The translations under genes and the position numbers were made by a program. Below, one piece after another: positions 17,312 to 26,765 of a DNA stretch of 64,000 nt. Under the pieces are notes generated by a model that was not told where the DNA came from, made no database searches, and worked only from the letters and a program-made list of their open reading frames with translations. Position 1 is the stretch's first letter. Each line of letters starts with the position of its first letter. Source of the DNA: Leptolyngbya sp. NIES-3755 (lineage in GTDB: Bacteria; Cyanobacteriota; Cyanobacteriia; Leptolyngbyales; Leptolyngbyaceae); NCBI GenBank assembly GCA_001548435.1, contig AP017308.1:5527030-5591029 (forward strand). Direction: 5' to 3'.

Positions 17312-18106
17312 TTACAATCCCAATGCAAGCTGCAATTCAGGAGTAGCACTCACCGTCGTTGGTAATGGCGCAGGATCAAGACTCACCGCAGAACAATAGC
17401 GGGAATAAGCACATCGATCGCATTGTTTCCCCGGCGTGGGTTCCCATGTTTCATCATGTCGCAACCGTACTGCCAAATCTGAAATCACCGCTTGCACTTG
17501 CTTTTTATGTCTGCGAGTCGCTCTATAGCGAACTTTCTCGCCTGTTCTCAAAAACAGCAAGGTCAAGTATTTCAGACTTTGTTGATAGGTCTGTTCCAAC
17601 GCCAGGTAATACAATCCGATCTGCAAATCCATCTCATCAGATTCTGGAACCTTCAGATCGCGGCTCGACTTGTAATCGATTAGCTCCAAACCATCATTGA
17701 GATAGTCAATCCGATCGTATCTTCCCGTAATGCAGAATTCGAGGCTTTCAACTCTCAGAAACGCCTGAATTCTTCCCTCAACTGCTAACGGTTGGCGTAA
17801 CGATGGAGCATCCAAAATGAACTTCTCATAGTAGCGCTCAAGAATCGATCGACCATCTTCAATTTGACCCGGAGTTAAGCCAGTGGCATGTTCTTCCCAA
17901 CAGCGGTGTACCCATTGCAAATCGGGTGTGGCTTCGTGGTAGTGCCAATCCCGATAAACCATCGCTAAAGCTTGATGCAATGCAGTTCCTAATGCTGCTG
18001 ATCCGAAGAAATCATTGCTAGTAAGTCGTCGCTCGTACCGCAAATAGTAGGCGTATGGACAACGACTATACGACTGAAGTTTTGTGGCAGAAATCTGATA
18101 AGGCAT
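17312..18106 (-). CDS. PD-(D/E)XK nuclease of the RecB/Cas4-like family
   Basis: The 264-residue protein starts MPYQISATKLQSYSRCPYAYYLRYER, the classic N-terminus of RecB-like nucleases with the first iron-sulphur cysteine. The nuclease core is GRYDRIDYLNDGLELIDYKSS (Asp, then Asp and Lys of the active site). A C-terminal CDRCAYSRYC supplies three more cysteines, so a 4Fe-4S cluster like that of Cas4/AddB is likely. No cas genes or repeats are nearby, so it is a solitary repair- or recombination-type enzyme. ATG at 18106 is preferred over the TTG at 18118. Confidence 0.88.
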   Translation of the reverse strand: MPYQISATKLQSYSRCPYAYYLRYERRLTSNDFFGSAALGTALHQALAMVYRDWHYHEATPDLQWVHRCWEEHATGLTPGQIEDGRSILERYYEKFILDAPSLRQPLAVEGRIQAFLRVESLEFCITGRYDRIDYLNDGLELIDYKSSRDLKVPESDEMDLQIGLYYLALEQTYQQSLKYLTLLFLRTGEKVRYRATRRHKKQVQAVISDLAVRLRHDETWEPTPGKQCDRCAYSRYCSAVSLDPAPLPTTVSATPELQLALGL

Positions 18107-18148
18107 GATTAGAGGCAAACAAGGTTATAGAGCGGAAATCCGAAGTGG

Positions 18149-18379
18149 TTAAATCTGTTCGACTGGACGTTTGAAGATCGAGTCCAGGTAAATTCGAGCG
18201 GTTGCACGATCGGTCTGACGTTCATTCGCCGGACGATTCTGCAATAAGAATAAAGACAACGCCGCAGACATCACTCGATCTTGATCCCAGTCTGGGCGTG
18301 TATCGAGGAACGATTGAAACGATTGATGCAGTGCTTCAGGAATTTCGACGAAAAGACTAATGTTGCTATCCATATCCAT
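18149..18379 (-). CDS. DUF2811-family small protein
   Basis: The 76-residue product has the DUF2811 pattern: ISLFVEIPEALHQSFQSFLDTRPDWDQDRVMSAAL, then LFLLQN. The family is nearly confined to cyanobacteria and has no assigned function. A TGAGG motif lies upstream of the ATG. It is 42 bases upstream of the nuclease gene on the same strand, so the two may be co-transcribed. The DnaA-box-rich gap begins just beyond its start. Confidence 0.85.
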   Translation of the reverse strand: MDMDSNISLFVEIPEALHQSFQSFLDTRPDWDQDRVMSAALSLFLLQNRPANERQTDRATARIYLDSIFKRPVEQI

Positions 18380-19041
18380 CAAACCTCAAAAATGAATCGC
18401 AGTAGGTGAATTCCAACCGTCCGATTTCCGCAAAAATTCGCAACAGAAACCTACGCCAGTCCGATTCGATCTTCCAATCTCCAACTTGTGGAAATCTTGT
18501 CTCGCGGTCGTCTGAGCGCTCTTGGGTTAGTCGCTACATTCTGCGCGATCGCAGGAAGAAGATCAACATCAAGAAAAGTAACGATCGCTAGCTAGATCAA
18601 AATTACTGAACGGTAGAATCGGCATTCCAGCCATTTTTTCGTTACTCGGCTTCATAAAAGGAGCAATTCTAGGCTGGGGATTACGATCTCGATCGACTTT
18701 TCCACAGTCCTCCGAAAAATGACGATCCTAGCCCGATCCCCTGTGGAAAACTTTCAATTCGATGTGGAAAAGGTGTGGAAAAGAAATCTCCAACTTGTGG
18801 ATAGCCTGTGGAGAACTTGGGGAAAACCCGATTGATTGTAAAGTTTTGTTAAGATTTTCAGAGAACTAGACTTTCGGCTGTGAGTTTAGGAATCAAATTG
18901 GGAATTCTCTATTTCCAGTGCGGGAAACATCCGTAAATCTACGATCGTTGCGGACTTCCGTACCTCTTTCGGTCATCGCCAATCTAGACATAAGGAGAGA
19001 TAATAGAGTGTTCGTTTGTTGCCGATCGTTAAAGTTCTCGC
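18380..19041. other. Long intergenic region with DnaA-box cluster
   Basis: This 662-base gap separates the leftward DUF2811 gene from the rightward terC gene. It has no convincing open frame. Its middle carries the DnaA-box cluster annotated separately, followed by an AT-rich run (about 18831-18862). AAGGAGAG at about 18991 is too far from the terC ATG to be its ribosome-binding site. Confidence 0.6.
18698..18862. other. oriC: Candidate replication origin (DnaA-box cluster)
   Basis: Four exact copies of the nonamer TTTTCCACA lie within 85 bases: one on the plus strand (18698-18706) and three on the minus strand, read as TGTGGAAAA (18742-18750, 18763-18771, 18774-18782). Two near matches follow: TGTGGATAG (18796-18804) and TGTGGAGAA (18807-18815). 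One outlier, TGTGGAAAT, sits at 18487-18495. An AT-rich stretch with runs of T and A (18831-18862) could be the unwinding element. TTTTCCACA is the DnaA-box form reported for Synechococcus origins. Flanking genes diverge from here. No dnaA or dnaN gene is in the window. Confidence 0.65.
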
Positions 19042-19794
19042 ATGATAGACATCGATTTACCTGCCCAGTTCAGTCCCCAAACCTTCTTGCTCTTGCTCGT
19101 TTTGGTGGCGTTAGAGTGCGTCTTGTCGGCTGATAATGCGATCGCGCTTGCTGCCATCACTCAAGGCTTGCAAAACCCGAAACTAGAGCGCCGCGCTTTA
19201 AACATTGGTTTGGTGTTCGCCTACGTTTTACGAATGTCACTGATTTTGGCAGCCTCGTGGGTGATCGGATACTGGCAATTCGAGTTGGCGGGCGCGCTTT
19301 ACCTTCTATGGTTGGTGTTTCAGCACTTTAAGCCCTCTAGTGAAGACGAAGAAGGCGTTCACCACGGACCTCGATTTGCTTCGCTTTGGCAGGCGATTCC
19401 GGTGATTGCGCTGACCGATTTGGCGTTTTCGCTCGATAGTGTCACGACTGCGATCGCGGTTTCCCAAGATACGTGGCTGATTCTGCTCGGAGGCACGATC
19501 GGGATTGTGGCACTGCGATTTATGGCAGGCTTATTTATTGTCTGGTTGGAAGAATTTACACATTTAGAAGATGCGGGTTATGTCACCGTATCGTTTGTAG
19601 GTCTTCGATTGTTGCTGCGGGTGTTCAATGATCAACTTGTGCCACCGGAATGGTTGATGATTACGATGGTCGCGATCGTCTTTGCTTGGGGATTTTCCAA
19701 GCGGAATGACATGGCGGAAGTGAGCGCGATCGCGGAATCTCAGAACGAGTCAATGCCTGAGATTGAGCCTGTTTCAGAGAAAGATCCAGTTTAG
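19042..19794 (+). CDS. TerC-family integral membrane protein
   Basis: The 250-residue protein has about seven membrane helices with the TerC hallmarks: LVALECVLSADNAIALAAI near the N-terminus and LTDLAFSLDSVTTAIAVS in the middle, both with acidic residues inside helices. TerC-like proteins are linked to metal-ion (manganese or calcium) export and to thylakoid function; the ion is not known here. The C-terminal tail after about residue 225 is acidic and soluble. It is convergent with ndk, with a shared hairpin between. Confidence 0.88.
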   Translation: MIDIDLPAQFSPQTFLLLLVLVALECVLSADNAIALAAITQGLQNPKLERRALNIGLVFAYVLRMSLILAASWVIGYWQFELAGALYLLWLVFQHFKPSSEDEEGVHHGPRFASLWQAIPVIALTDLAFSLDSVTTAIAVSQDTWLILLGGTIGIVALRFMAGLFIVWLEEFTHLEDAGYVTVSFVGLRLLLRVFNDQLVPPEWLMITMVAIVFAWGFSKRNDMAEVSAIAESQNESMPEIEPVSEKDPV

Positions 19795-19809
19795 AAAAGA
19801 CCAACAAAG

Positions 19810-19857
19810 CTCAAAGAACTCCAGCTTCTATAAAAGAGGTTGGAGTTCTTGAGTTTC
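19810..19857. terminator. Bidirectional terminator between terC and ndk
   Basis: CTCAAAGAACTCCA (19810-19823) pairs with TGGAGTTCTTGAG (19841-19853) with one bulge, followed by TTT. It lies between the stops of two convergent genes and probably ends both transcripts. Confidence 0.75.
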
Positions 19858-19872
19858 AGTGTTGATCGCGAT

Positions 19873-20322
19873 TTATTCGTAAATCCAGTTCAACACGGTC
19901 GGTTGCCAATTCACCAATTCTTCTTCCTTAAACCACAGCGCAATTTCGCTTTGAGCGGTTTCGGGTGCATCCGATCCGTGAATCAAGTTTCGTCCAATAT
20001 TCGCACCAAAATCACCCCGGATCGTTCCCGGTTCAGCAGTCAGCGGATTCGTTGCGCCGATCACTTTCCGCGCTCCTGCAATCACACCATCGCCTTCCCA
20101 AACCATTGCGACGATCGGACCTGACGTAATAAATTCGACCAGGCTACCGAAAAATGGGCGTTCGCGGTGAACACCGTAATGGCTTTCTGCCAGCTCGCGA
20201 CTGACATTCATGAACTTCAAACCCACGAGAGTAAAGCCCTTTGTTTCAAAGCGGCGAATGATTTCACCGATCAGTTTGCGCTGTACGCCATCGGGCTTAA
20301 TGGCTAAAAATGTGCGTTCCAA
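19873..20322 (-). CDS. ndk: Nucleoside diphosphate kinase
   Basis: The 149-residue enzyme transfers the gamma phosphate of ATP to nucleoside diphosphates. It has the full NDK fold: [22 protein letters not shown] at the start, then [22 protein letters not shown] and [22 protein letters not shown], where the His of NLIHGSD is the phosphorylated residue. The length and ending ([15 protein letters not shown]) are typical of cyanobacterial Ndk. It is a single gene facing terC. Confidence 0.97.
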   Translation of the reverse strand: MERTFLAIKPDGVQRKLIGEIIRRFETKGFTLVGLKFMNVSRELAESHYGVHRERPFFGSLVEFITSGPIVAMVWEGDGVIAGARKVIGATNPLTAEPGTIRGDFGANIGRNLIHGSDAPETAQSEIALWFKEEELVNWQPTVLNWIYE

Positions 20323-20464
20323 GCTGGACTCCCAAAAATGACGTGAAATTTACAAACCCTAGATTAGCCTAGAACGGTTATTACAGTGACGGGAAAGACT
20401 TCTGTTTTTGGGTAGGCACGATAGACTGAGTCTTGAAGATTCGTTGCATTGAGGACAAACCACG

Positions 20465-22489
20465 ATGGGAGGACGCTCCACGACTGCCAAGCCTGAAAAA
20501 CAAGTCCCTGATCAGGGTTTGACAGATGAGGATTTGAACGCCAAAAACGGCAAGAATGGAAAATCGAACGGGAAAGCGCCGCTACCCGAAACGACTCCGA
20601 AAAAATGGTCGATCGAAGATAGCGAAGAACTTTATCGCATTCAAGGCTGGGGCGATCCGTATTTTTCCATTAATGCCGCTGGGCACGTCACCGTTTCACC
20701 GAAAGGCAATCGGGGCGGATCGTTGGATTTGTTTGATTTGGTCAATGCTCTGAAGCAGCGAAATCTAGGGTTGCCGTTGCTGATTCGGTTCTCGGATATT
20801 TTGGAAGACCGGATCGAGCGGATTAATTCGGCGTTCTCTAAAGCGATCGCTCGCTACAGCTATCCCGGCGTTTATAAAGGCGTTTTTCCCGTCAAATGCA
20901 ACCAACAGCGGCACTTAGTCGAAGATTTGGTGAGATTTGGTAGACCGCATCAGTTCGGACTAGAAGCTGGATCGAAACCGGAATTGATGATCGCGTTAGC
21001 ATCGTTGAAAACTCCAGGTGCATTGCTGATCTGTAATGGTTACAAGGATCGTGAATACATTGAAACGGCAATGTTAGCGCGACGATTGGGACAAACGCCG
21101 ATCATTGTTCTGGAGCAAATTGAAGAAGTTGGACTTGCGATCGAAGCCAGCAAAAAACTCGGCATTAAACCGATTCTGGGAGTTCGCGCCAAACTGAGTG
21201 CTAGAGGCATTGGGCGCTGGGGAACTTCGGCAGGCGATCGAGCAAAATTCGGTCTAACGATTCCCGAAATTATCAATACAGTGAATCAGTTGAAAGCTGC
21301 GGACATGCTCGACTGTCTTCAACTGTTGCATTTCCACATCGGCTCTCAAATCTCTGCAATCAGTGTGTTGAAAGAAGCCATGCGCGAAGCCAGTCGCATC
21401 TATGTGGAACTGGTTCAACTGGGCGCGAGTATGCAGTACCTCGATGTGGGTGGCGGTTTAGGGGTGGACTATGACGGCTCGCAAACGAACTTCCACGCCT
21501 CGAAGAACTACAGCACTCAAAACTATGCCAATGATGTGGTTGCAGCGGTGAGAGATGCTTGTGCGCTGGCAAACATTTCAGTTCCGACTTTGATTAGTGA
21601 AAGTGGAAGAGCGATCGCATCTCATCAATCGGTGTTAGTCTTTGACATTCTTGGAACCAGTGATGTTGCTGTGGAGAATCCTGAAGCGCCTCAAGCAGAA
21701 GAACACATCATCATTCAAAATCTCTACGAAACCTACACCTCGATCAATGCGGAGAACTTTCTAGAGATGTACCACGACGCAACTCAGTTCAAAGAAGAGG
21801 CGGTGAATCTATTTGGATTTGGCTATCTCACTCTAACTGAGCGGGCACGAGCAGAGCGCTTATATTGGTCTTGCTGTCACAAAATTATTGCGTACTCGCG
21901 GCAACTAGAGTATATTCCTGATGACCTCGAAGATCTTGAGAAAATCATGGCTTCGATCTATTACATGAATCTCTCAGTGTTCCAATCGGCTCCAGACATT
22001 TGGGGGATTGATCAACTGTTCCCGATCATGCCAATTCACCGACTGAACGAAGAGCCAACCAAACGAGCAACTTTAGTCGATTTGACTTGTGATAGTGATG
22101 GCAAGATCGATCAATTCATTGATTTGCGCGATGTGAAATCGGTGTTAGAACTGCATTCACTCAAGCCCGGCGAGCCTTACTATGTGGGAATGTTCCTGAA
22201 TGGGGCATACCAGGAAATTATGGGCAACTTACATAATTTGTTTGGTGACACTAACACAGTTCACATCCAACTCACGCCCAAGGGTTATCAGATTCAGCAC
22301 GTCGTTCGCGGAGATACGATCGAAGAAGTCTTAGGCTATGTGCAATACGATGTGGAAGACATGATCGAAAGCATCCGATTGCAAACTGAACACGCACTGG
22401 AAGACAATCGCATTACCTTACAGGAATCCCAATTATTGCTTCAGAACTACGAGCGCAGTCTGAGCGGTTACACTTATCTACTGTCTTAA
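20465..22489 (+). CDS. speA: Biosynthetic arginine decarboxylase
   Basis: The 674-residue PLP enzyme converts arginine to agmatine, the first step of polyamine synthesis and an arginine-breakdown route. After a 45-residue Lys/Gly-rich leader comes the catalytic core: YPGVYKGVFPVKCNQQRHLVE carries the PLP-binding lysine, HFHIGSQIS and YLDVGGGLGVDYDGS shape the barrel, and LISESGRAIASHQSVLVFD and WGIDQLFPIMPIHRL follow. The length fits the SpeA family. It stands alone between divergent and convergent genes and ends in a hairpin terminator at 22499. Confidence 0.96.
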   Translation: MGGRSTTAKPEKQVPDQGLTDEDLNAKNGKNGKSNGKAPLPETTPKKWSIEDSEELYRIQGWGDPYFSINAAGHVTVSPKGNRGGSLDLFDLVNALKQRNLGLPLLIRFSDILEDRIERINSAFSKAIARYSYPGVYKGVFPVKCNQQRHLVEDLVRFGRPHQFGLEAGSKPELMIALASLKTPGALLICNGYKDREYIETAMLARRLGQTPIIVLEQIEEVGLAIEASKKLGIKPILGVRAKLSARGIGRWGTSAGDRAKFGLTIPEIINTVNQLKAADMLDCLQLLHFHIGSQISAISVLKEAMREASRIYVELVQLGASMQYLDVGGGLGVDYDGSQTNFHASKNYSTQNYANDVVAAVRDACALANISVPTLISESGRAIASHQSVLVFDILGTSDVAVENPEAPQAEEHIIIQNLYETYTSINAENFLEMYHDATQFKEEAVNLFGFGYLTLTERARAERLYWSCCHKIIAYSRQLEYIPDDLEDLEKIMASIYYMNLSVFQSAPDIWGIDQLFPIMPIHRLNEEPTKRATLVDLTCDSDGKIDQFIDLRDVKSVLELHSLKPGEPYYVGMFLNGAYQEIMGNLHNLFGDTNTVHIQLTPKGYQIQHVVRGDTIEEVLGYVQYDVEDMIESIRLQTEHALEDNRITLQESQLLLQNYERSLSGYTYLLS

Positions 22490-22498
22490 TGACGATGT

Positions 22499-22526
22499 TA
22501 GGGGTGTCCTAATAACAGCACCCCTA
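22499..22526 (+). terminator. Hairpin after speA
   Basis: TAGGGGTG (22499-22506) pairs with CACCCCTA (22519-22526) around a 12-base loop, 10 bases after the speA stop. The following sequence (CAAAAGTTT) has only a weak T run. The rest of the gap to 22665 contains one 28-codon frame (22552-22638) with no recognisable similarity. Confidence 0.6.
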
Positions 22527-22665
22527 CAAAAGTTTCTGATGACGATCGCGAATGTTTGCACCGTTTACTTCTGTGCGGGAACTGTATGAGGTGCTGCGAA
22601 TTTTGAAGCGGATCGGACCAGCGATCGCGCAAGGATGAATCTCTTCATAATGTCAGCCAGCGTTC

Positions 22666-23520
22666 TTAACTACATCGATCGACTTGCGCGGTTTGCAGCA
22701 CGATTTGATCGATCGCGCTTGCGAGTGCTGTTCCCGACTGTCCAGGCTGATTCACAACAATGCTAAACGCGATCGTGCCATAGTTCGGGTTTTCCAGGTA
22801 GCCAGAGAGCGCTCTTACGCCTCGTAACGTTCCAGTTTTGCCATGAAGATTGCCCTGAACTAAGGTATTACGGAATCGATTGCGAAGGGTTCCATTCACG
22901 CCAGCAACGGCTAGAGAGCGATAGAATAGTTCGTTCTGAGGCGCGGTAAACATGGCTTCTAATAACGTCACCAATGCGGCTGGGGTGACTCGGTTACTGC
23001 GAGAAAGTCCTGAACCGTCTACCTGTGCATAACTACTGGCATCAATACCCAAACTTGCCAAGGCACTTCTAATTGCGGTTTGACCTCCGATTCGACGGCG
23101 TAGAGCATCGGCTCGATCGTTGTCGCTGTATCGATTCACGACCGTTAGCCAATTCTGAAAATTTGCCAGCGGAGCGCGATCGGCAAGTTGAAGCGCGGCG
23201 GCTGTGGTTAATAACTTGACATTCGAGGCGGGAATCAGAGAAAGATTCGGATTGCGCTGGTAAAGAGTTGTCGATTTCTCGATCGGTTTAATCACGATGC
23301 CCCATTGAGCATTCCGAAATCTGGGTTGCTGGATAATGCGATCGATTCTGGAGGCGAGATCGCTTGCACAGAAACTTGTGATTGGGGCAAGATTTTGACT
23401 GGTTTGAGCGATCGCGGTTTCGGGGCGGCTCCAAAGTCCTAAGCTCAGACTGGCAATAATCGCAGTCGTTTTTATGACTTGAGAAGTTCGGATTCGGGCG
23501 GTTTGATCGGATCTTTGCAT
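22666..23520 (-). CDS. Compact PBP4-type D-alanyl-D-alanine carboxypeptidase
   Basis: The 284-residue serine peptidase (S13 family) acts on peptidoglycan. A signal or anchor segment lies at about residues 14-38 (cut site near AIAQT). SxxK is S99NVK102, DGSGLSR is at 168-174 with Asn176, and the KTG triad starts at 227 (LHGKTGTL). Only about 65 residues lie between SxxK and DGSG, whereas E. coli PBP4 has over 200 there, so the inserted domains II and III are missing. ATG at 23520 starts just before the signal segment; the longer frame from 23589 lacks a sensible leader. Confidence 0.88.
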   Translation of the reverse strand: MQRSDQTARIRTSQVIKTTAIIASLSLGLWSRPETAIAQTSQNLAPITSFCASDLASRIDRIIQQPRFRNAQWGIVIKPIEKSTTLYQRNPNLSLIPASNVKLLTTAAALQLADRAPLANFQNWLTVVNRYSDNDRADALRRRIGGQTAIRSALASLGIDASSYAQVDGSGLSRSNRVTPAALVTLLEAMFTAPQNELFYRSLAVAGVNGTLRNRFRNTLVQGNLHGKTGTLRGVRALSGYLENPNYGTIAFSIVVNQPGQSGTALASAIDQIVLQTAQVDRCS

Positions 23521-23662
23521 CGGGCTAATCGTGGAATTCACTGAGATTTTCCGTAGCAGAATCTTTCCTGCCGCGAAGCAATATATCACAAGATTGGCTG
23601 TCGATCACGGTTCTAAAATCTGTTGGGATGTTGGAAAATAAAGAAATTGAGAGCAAAAAATT

Positions 23663-24307
23663 ATGCTTCTAGAATTAAAGCGAATTGAAGTTCCACCAGG
23701 GCAGCGAGTCTTACTCCAGGATGTTTCATGGCAAGAATTTGAGCGGATTTTAGAAGAATTGGGCGATCGACGTTCTGCCCGAATTGCTTATGAGAACGGA
23801 ACTTTGGAAATTATGACTCCGCTGCTTGCACATGAAGCAGATAAAGAAGCGATCGGGGACTTGATTAAAGCGTTATTAGAAGAATTAAATATTGAATTTC
23901 GTAGCTTAGGATCTACAATCTACAAGCATCAGGCAGTGATGAAGGGCATTGAACCTGATCAGTGTTTTTATATTCAAAATGAATCCAGAATTAGGAGTAA
24001 GAAACACATAGATTTGAACATTGATCCACCTCCAGATCTTGTTCTTGAAATCGATTTAACTTCTCGAACTCATCCCAGTATCTATCAAGCCTTGGGTGTC
24101 CCGGAACTATGGCGATTTGAGAAAGGGCAACTCCAGATTAATGTATTGCGTAACGGGCAGTATGAGGTTTCAGAGCGAGGCGAGATTTTCGCAATGCTCC
24201 CGATTGCACAAGTGATTTCATACTATCGAGAACAGAGCAACATTATTGGCAGGAATGCAGCCTTGAAAGCCTTTCGGCAATGGGTGAGACAGCAGATTAA
24301 TTTGTAG
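23663..24307 (+). CDS. Uma2-family (DUF820) putative endonuclease
   Basis: This second Uma2 protein of the window has 214 residues. Blocks: VSWQEFERILEELGDRRSARIAYENGTLEIMTPL, EPDQCFYIQNE, PPPDLVLEIDLTSRTHPSIYQALGVPELWRF. The Asp of PPDL and the Glu of VLEID match the family's proposed catalytic residues. It diverges from the PBP4 gene, and its last 11 bases overlap the convergent sensor-kinase gene. Role unknown. Confidence 0.87.
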   Translation: MLLELKRIEVPPGQRVLLQDVSWQEFERILEELGDRRSARIAYENGTLEIMTPLLAHEADKEAIGDLIKALLEELNIEFRSLGSTIYKHQAVMKGIEPDQCFYIQNESRIRSKKHIDLNIDPPPDLVLEIDLTSRTHPSIYQALGVPELWRFEKGQLQINVLRNGQYEVSERGEIFAMLPIAQVISYYREQSNIIGRNAALKAFRQWVRQQINL

Positions 24308-26540
24308 CTGGCTCGATCGATAATTCGATCCGAAATTCTGAACCTTCGCCAAGTTTAGAAGAGCAGTTCAACTGTCCACCATGCTTTTCTACAATAATTT
24401 GATAGCTCACAGAGAGTCCCATTCCTGTGCCTTTACCGACAGGTTTTGTAGTGAAGAATGGATCGAATAGCTTTGATTTCACAGTGTCATTCATTCCTGT
24501 TCCATTGTCTGCAATCCGAATGACGATCACATTAGACTCTCGCTGAGTGGTAATGGTAATTCTGGGTGCGTTTTGTTCTGCTAAAGCATCGATCGCATTA
24601 TTCAAAATATTCATCAATACCTGATTGAGCAAGCCTGGATAACATTCAATCTCAGGCAGATCGCCATAATGTTGAATGACCTCGATCGATTGCAGCCGAT
24701 GTTGCAGAATCAGTAAAGTACTTTCGAGTCCAACATGGATATCTACGACTTTTTTTTCTGCTTCATCTAGACGAGAAAAGTTTCTCAGCGATAGAACAAT
24801 GTCGCGAATCCGTTGAGTTCCGGTTTTCATCGAAGTCAAGAGTTTTGGCAAGTCTTCCTCTACAAAATCGAGGTCAATCTCATCGATTAGCTTCTTTAAT
24901 TGCGCTGAAGGCTGAGAATGTTCTTGTTCATAGAGATTGAGCAGTTTGAAAAGATCAGTGATGTAATCGATTGCATAACCCACATTGCCATGAATAAAAC
25001 TCACTGGATTGTTGATTTCATGTGCAAGTCCAGCGGTTAACTGCCCTAGTCCTGACATTTTCTCAGTCTGAATCAGTTGCAATTGAGTGTGCTGTAGTTT
25101 CTCTAAAGCTTCTTGTAATTGCAAGGTTTGGTCACGGAATTGAGACTCCGATCGCGAAATGGTTGTCAAATTGGTTTCAATCCGCCGTGTCATCTGATGA
25201 AGCTCACGAGCGAGAATCCCAATCTCATCCTGGCGCTCCTCAAATTCCTGAAGTAGGGAAGTATCTATCCCAGATTGGTTAAAACATCCCACTTGTTGAG
25301 CAAACTCAGTGAGTCGTTGCATTGAACCTGACAAGAAGTTTGCTAACGGTAGAGCCAGAAATCCAATCAAAATCAATACGCCACCACTGATTCCATAGCC
25401 AACTAACAGCAATTGATGGGTTGCTTCGATCGCTTTTGTATTCGGTTTGCCAACATAGAGGATGCCGATCGGTTTCGCTTCAGAAGGATTGAGTTGAATG
25501 CGGTGATCAAACAGAGGCGCATAAGCGGTCATGTAAGTCCGACCGACAATATTCGTGTCTCCAATAAAAGGTTTTCCTTGTTGAAGAACGGTTTCGGCAA
25601 CTTCACGCGCCACTCTTGTTCCGATTGCACGACGATTGCCCTCTAGGGTTGGAATGTTCGTACTCACTCGCCAGTCATAAGCAAATAAAGTCGCTGTAGG
25701 ACTATTGGTTTTATGGCGAATCGTATCGACTAAAGCTGTGTTTCGATTCAGCAAAGTCCCGACGATCGCAGTTCCAACAATCTGGTTATTTTGCACAATT
25801 GGTTTAACCGCGATCGTTGCAATCCCAACCTTGCCTTGCTCCAGATCGTAGATTCCCTCTGGTAAGGGCTGTTTCGCCTTTGAAAGTCCAGCCTTTTTTT
25901 GCGATCGAATTCCAATACTTGCTTGCTGATCTAATCCGAGTTGTTTCAGAATTGCAGCATTTAGAATCTCGTGACCTGTGAACGATCGACGGTTTTGGAG
26001 GGCAGCTTGAACGATCGCTAATTGGCTCAAATCAATTCCAACCGGAACCGTTAGCAAATGGTAGGTCGGAGGAACAGTCTGATTCTCTGGAGGCAGTGCT
26101 TCGTTCTCATCTGGAAGATTTGCGATCGATCGGATTTTATGAGCTACGGTTTTTCCTTGAGCATCTGTGAGTAGATAAAAACTTGCAGTCAGATCTCGAT
26201 CGGTTGAACTTTGCACCACATCCTTTAGGCGATCAGATTTGGCAGTTGCGAGATTAATTCTGGCGGTTTCAATCTCTTCGGCTAATCCATCTGCTAGTAA
26301 AAGATGTTGAGTTTCTAGCTGCTGCTGTTGTTGCTGAAAGAATTCGAGATCGTTTTCTAGAACGCGCTGCATCTTTTCGATCAACTGCTGTTCAGAAAGA
26401 TGAATCAAGCTATAAGACACAATCCCAGTCGGAACGATCGCGGCAGTCATCAGCGCAAATGCCAGCTTTTTACGAAACGAACAATTTAGCCAACTCGATC
26501 GCAGTCTTTGAGCAATCGAGGAACGATTCGATTTGAACAT
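24297..26540 (-). CDS. Membrane sensor histidine kinase
   Basis: The 747-residue protein has a first membrane helix at about residues 28-48, an extracytoplasmic sensor of about 300 residues that resembles a double-Cache domain (SFTGHEILNAAILKQL, IGTRVAREVAETVL, GRTYMTAYAPLFDH), a second helix at about 370-395, a HAMP-like linker, a coiled coil, HisKA with the His in GLAHEINNPVSFIHGNV, and an HATPase domain (NILNNAIDALAE, DNGTGMNDTVKSKLFDPFFTTK, GTGMGLSVSY). This domain order is common in ligand-sensing kinases that work with a separate regulator. ATG at 26540 is chosen over 26564 because it directly precedes the basic leader. Confidence 0.9.
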   Translation of the reverse strand: MFKSNRSSIAQRLRSSWLNCSFRKKLAFALMTAAIVPTGIVSYSLIHLSEQQLIEKMQRVLENDLEFFQQQQQQLETQHLLLADGLAEEIETARINLATAKSDRLKDVVQSSTDRDLTASFYLLTDAQGKTVAHKIRSIANLPDENEALPPENQTVPPTYHLLTVPVGIDLSQLAIVQAALQNRRSFTGHEILNAAILKQLGLDQQASIGIRSQKKAGLSKAKQPLPEGIYDLEQGKVGIATIAVKPIVQNNQIVGTAIVGTLLNRNTALVDTIRHKTNSPTATLFAYDWRVSTNIPTLEGNRRAIGTRVAREVAETVLQQGKPFIGDTNIVGRTYMTAYAPLFDHRIQLNPSEAKPIGILYVGKPNTKAIEATHQLLLVGYGISGGVLILIGFLALPLANFLSGSMQRLTEFAQQVGCFNQSGIDTSLLQEFEERQDEIGILARELHQMTRRIETNLTTISRSESQFRDQTLQLQEALEKLQHTQLQLIQTEKMSGLGQLTAGLAHEINNPVSFIHGNVGYAIDYITDLFKLLNLYEQEHSQPSAQLKKLIDEIDLDFVEEDLPKLLTSMKTGTQRIRDIVLSLRNFSRLDEAEKKVVDIHVGLESTLLILQHRLQSIEVIQHYGDLPEIECYPGLLNQVLMNILNNAIDALAEQNAPRITITTQRESNVIVIRIADNGTGMNDTVKSKLFDPFFTTKPVGKGTGMGLSVSYQIIVEKHGGQLNCSSKLGEGSEFRIELSIEPATN

Positions 26541-26765
26541 ACTTGGAAGAACAGGAAACAGCACGTCGAAAAGAGCGGAAATGGCTGGACGATCGCATCG
26601 ATCAGTGGACGGGTCGATCGGTGGAACAGCAAATAGAACTGCTCGTTAGAATGCCTTTTCCCTGACGAAAATAAACAGCGTCCAAGTTTTGTCAGGGCAG
26701 CCAATTCCGGAAACCTGCGGCAAGATAAGATAAATAACGCAATTGTTGAAATTTTTTGGACTTCA

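Noticed and set aside
17312-18106. Cas4 as part of a CRISPR system
   Set aside because: The protein is Cas4/RecB-like, but no other cas gene and no direct-repeat array is present in the window.
18406-18591. 61-codon plus-strand frame in the DnaA-box gap
   Set aside because: Composition (Arg, Ser and Asn rich, no pattern) looks random, there is no ribosome-binding site, and it lies opposite the start of the DUF2811 gene.
22552-22638. 28-codon frame after speA
   Set aside because: It reads as a plausible amphipathic peptide but is too short to support without conservation data; mentioned only in the terminator entry.
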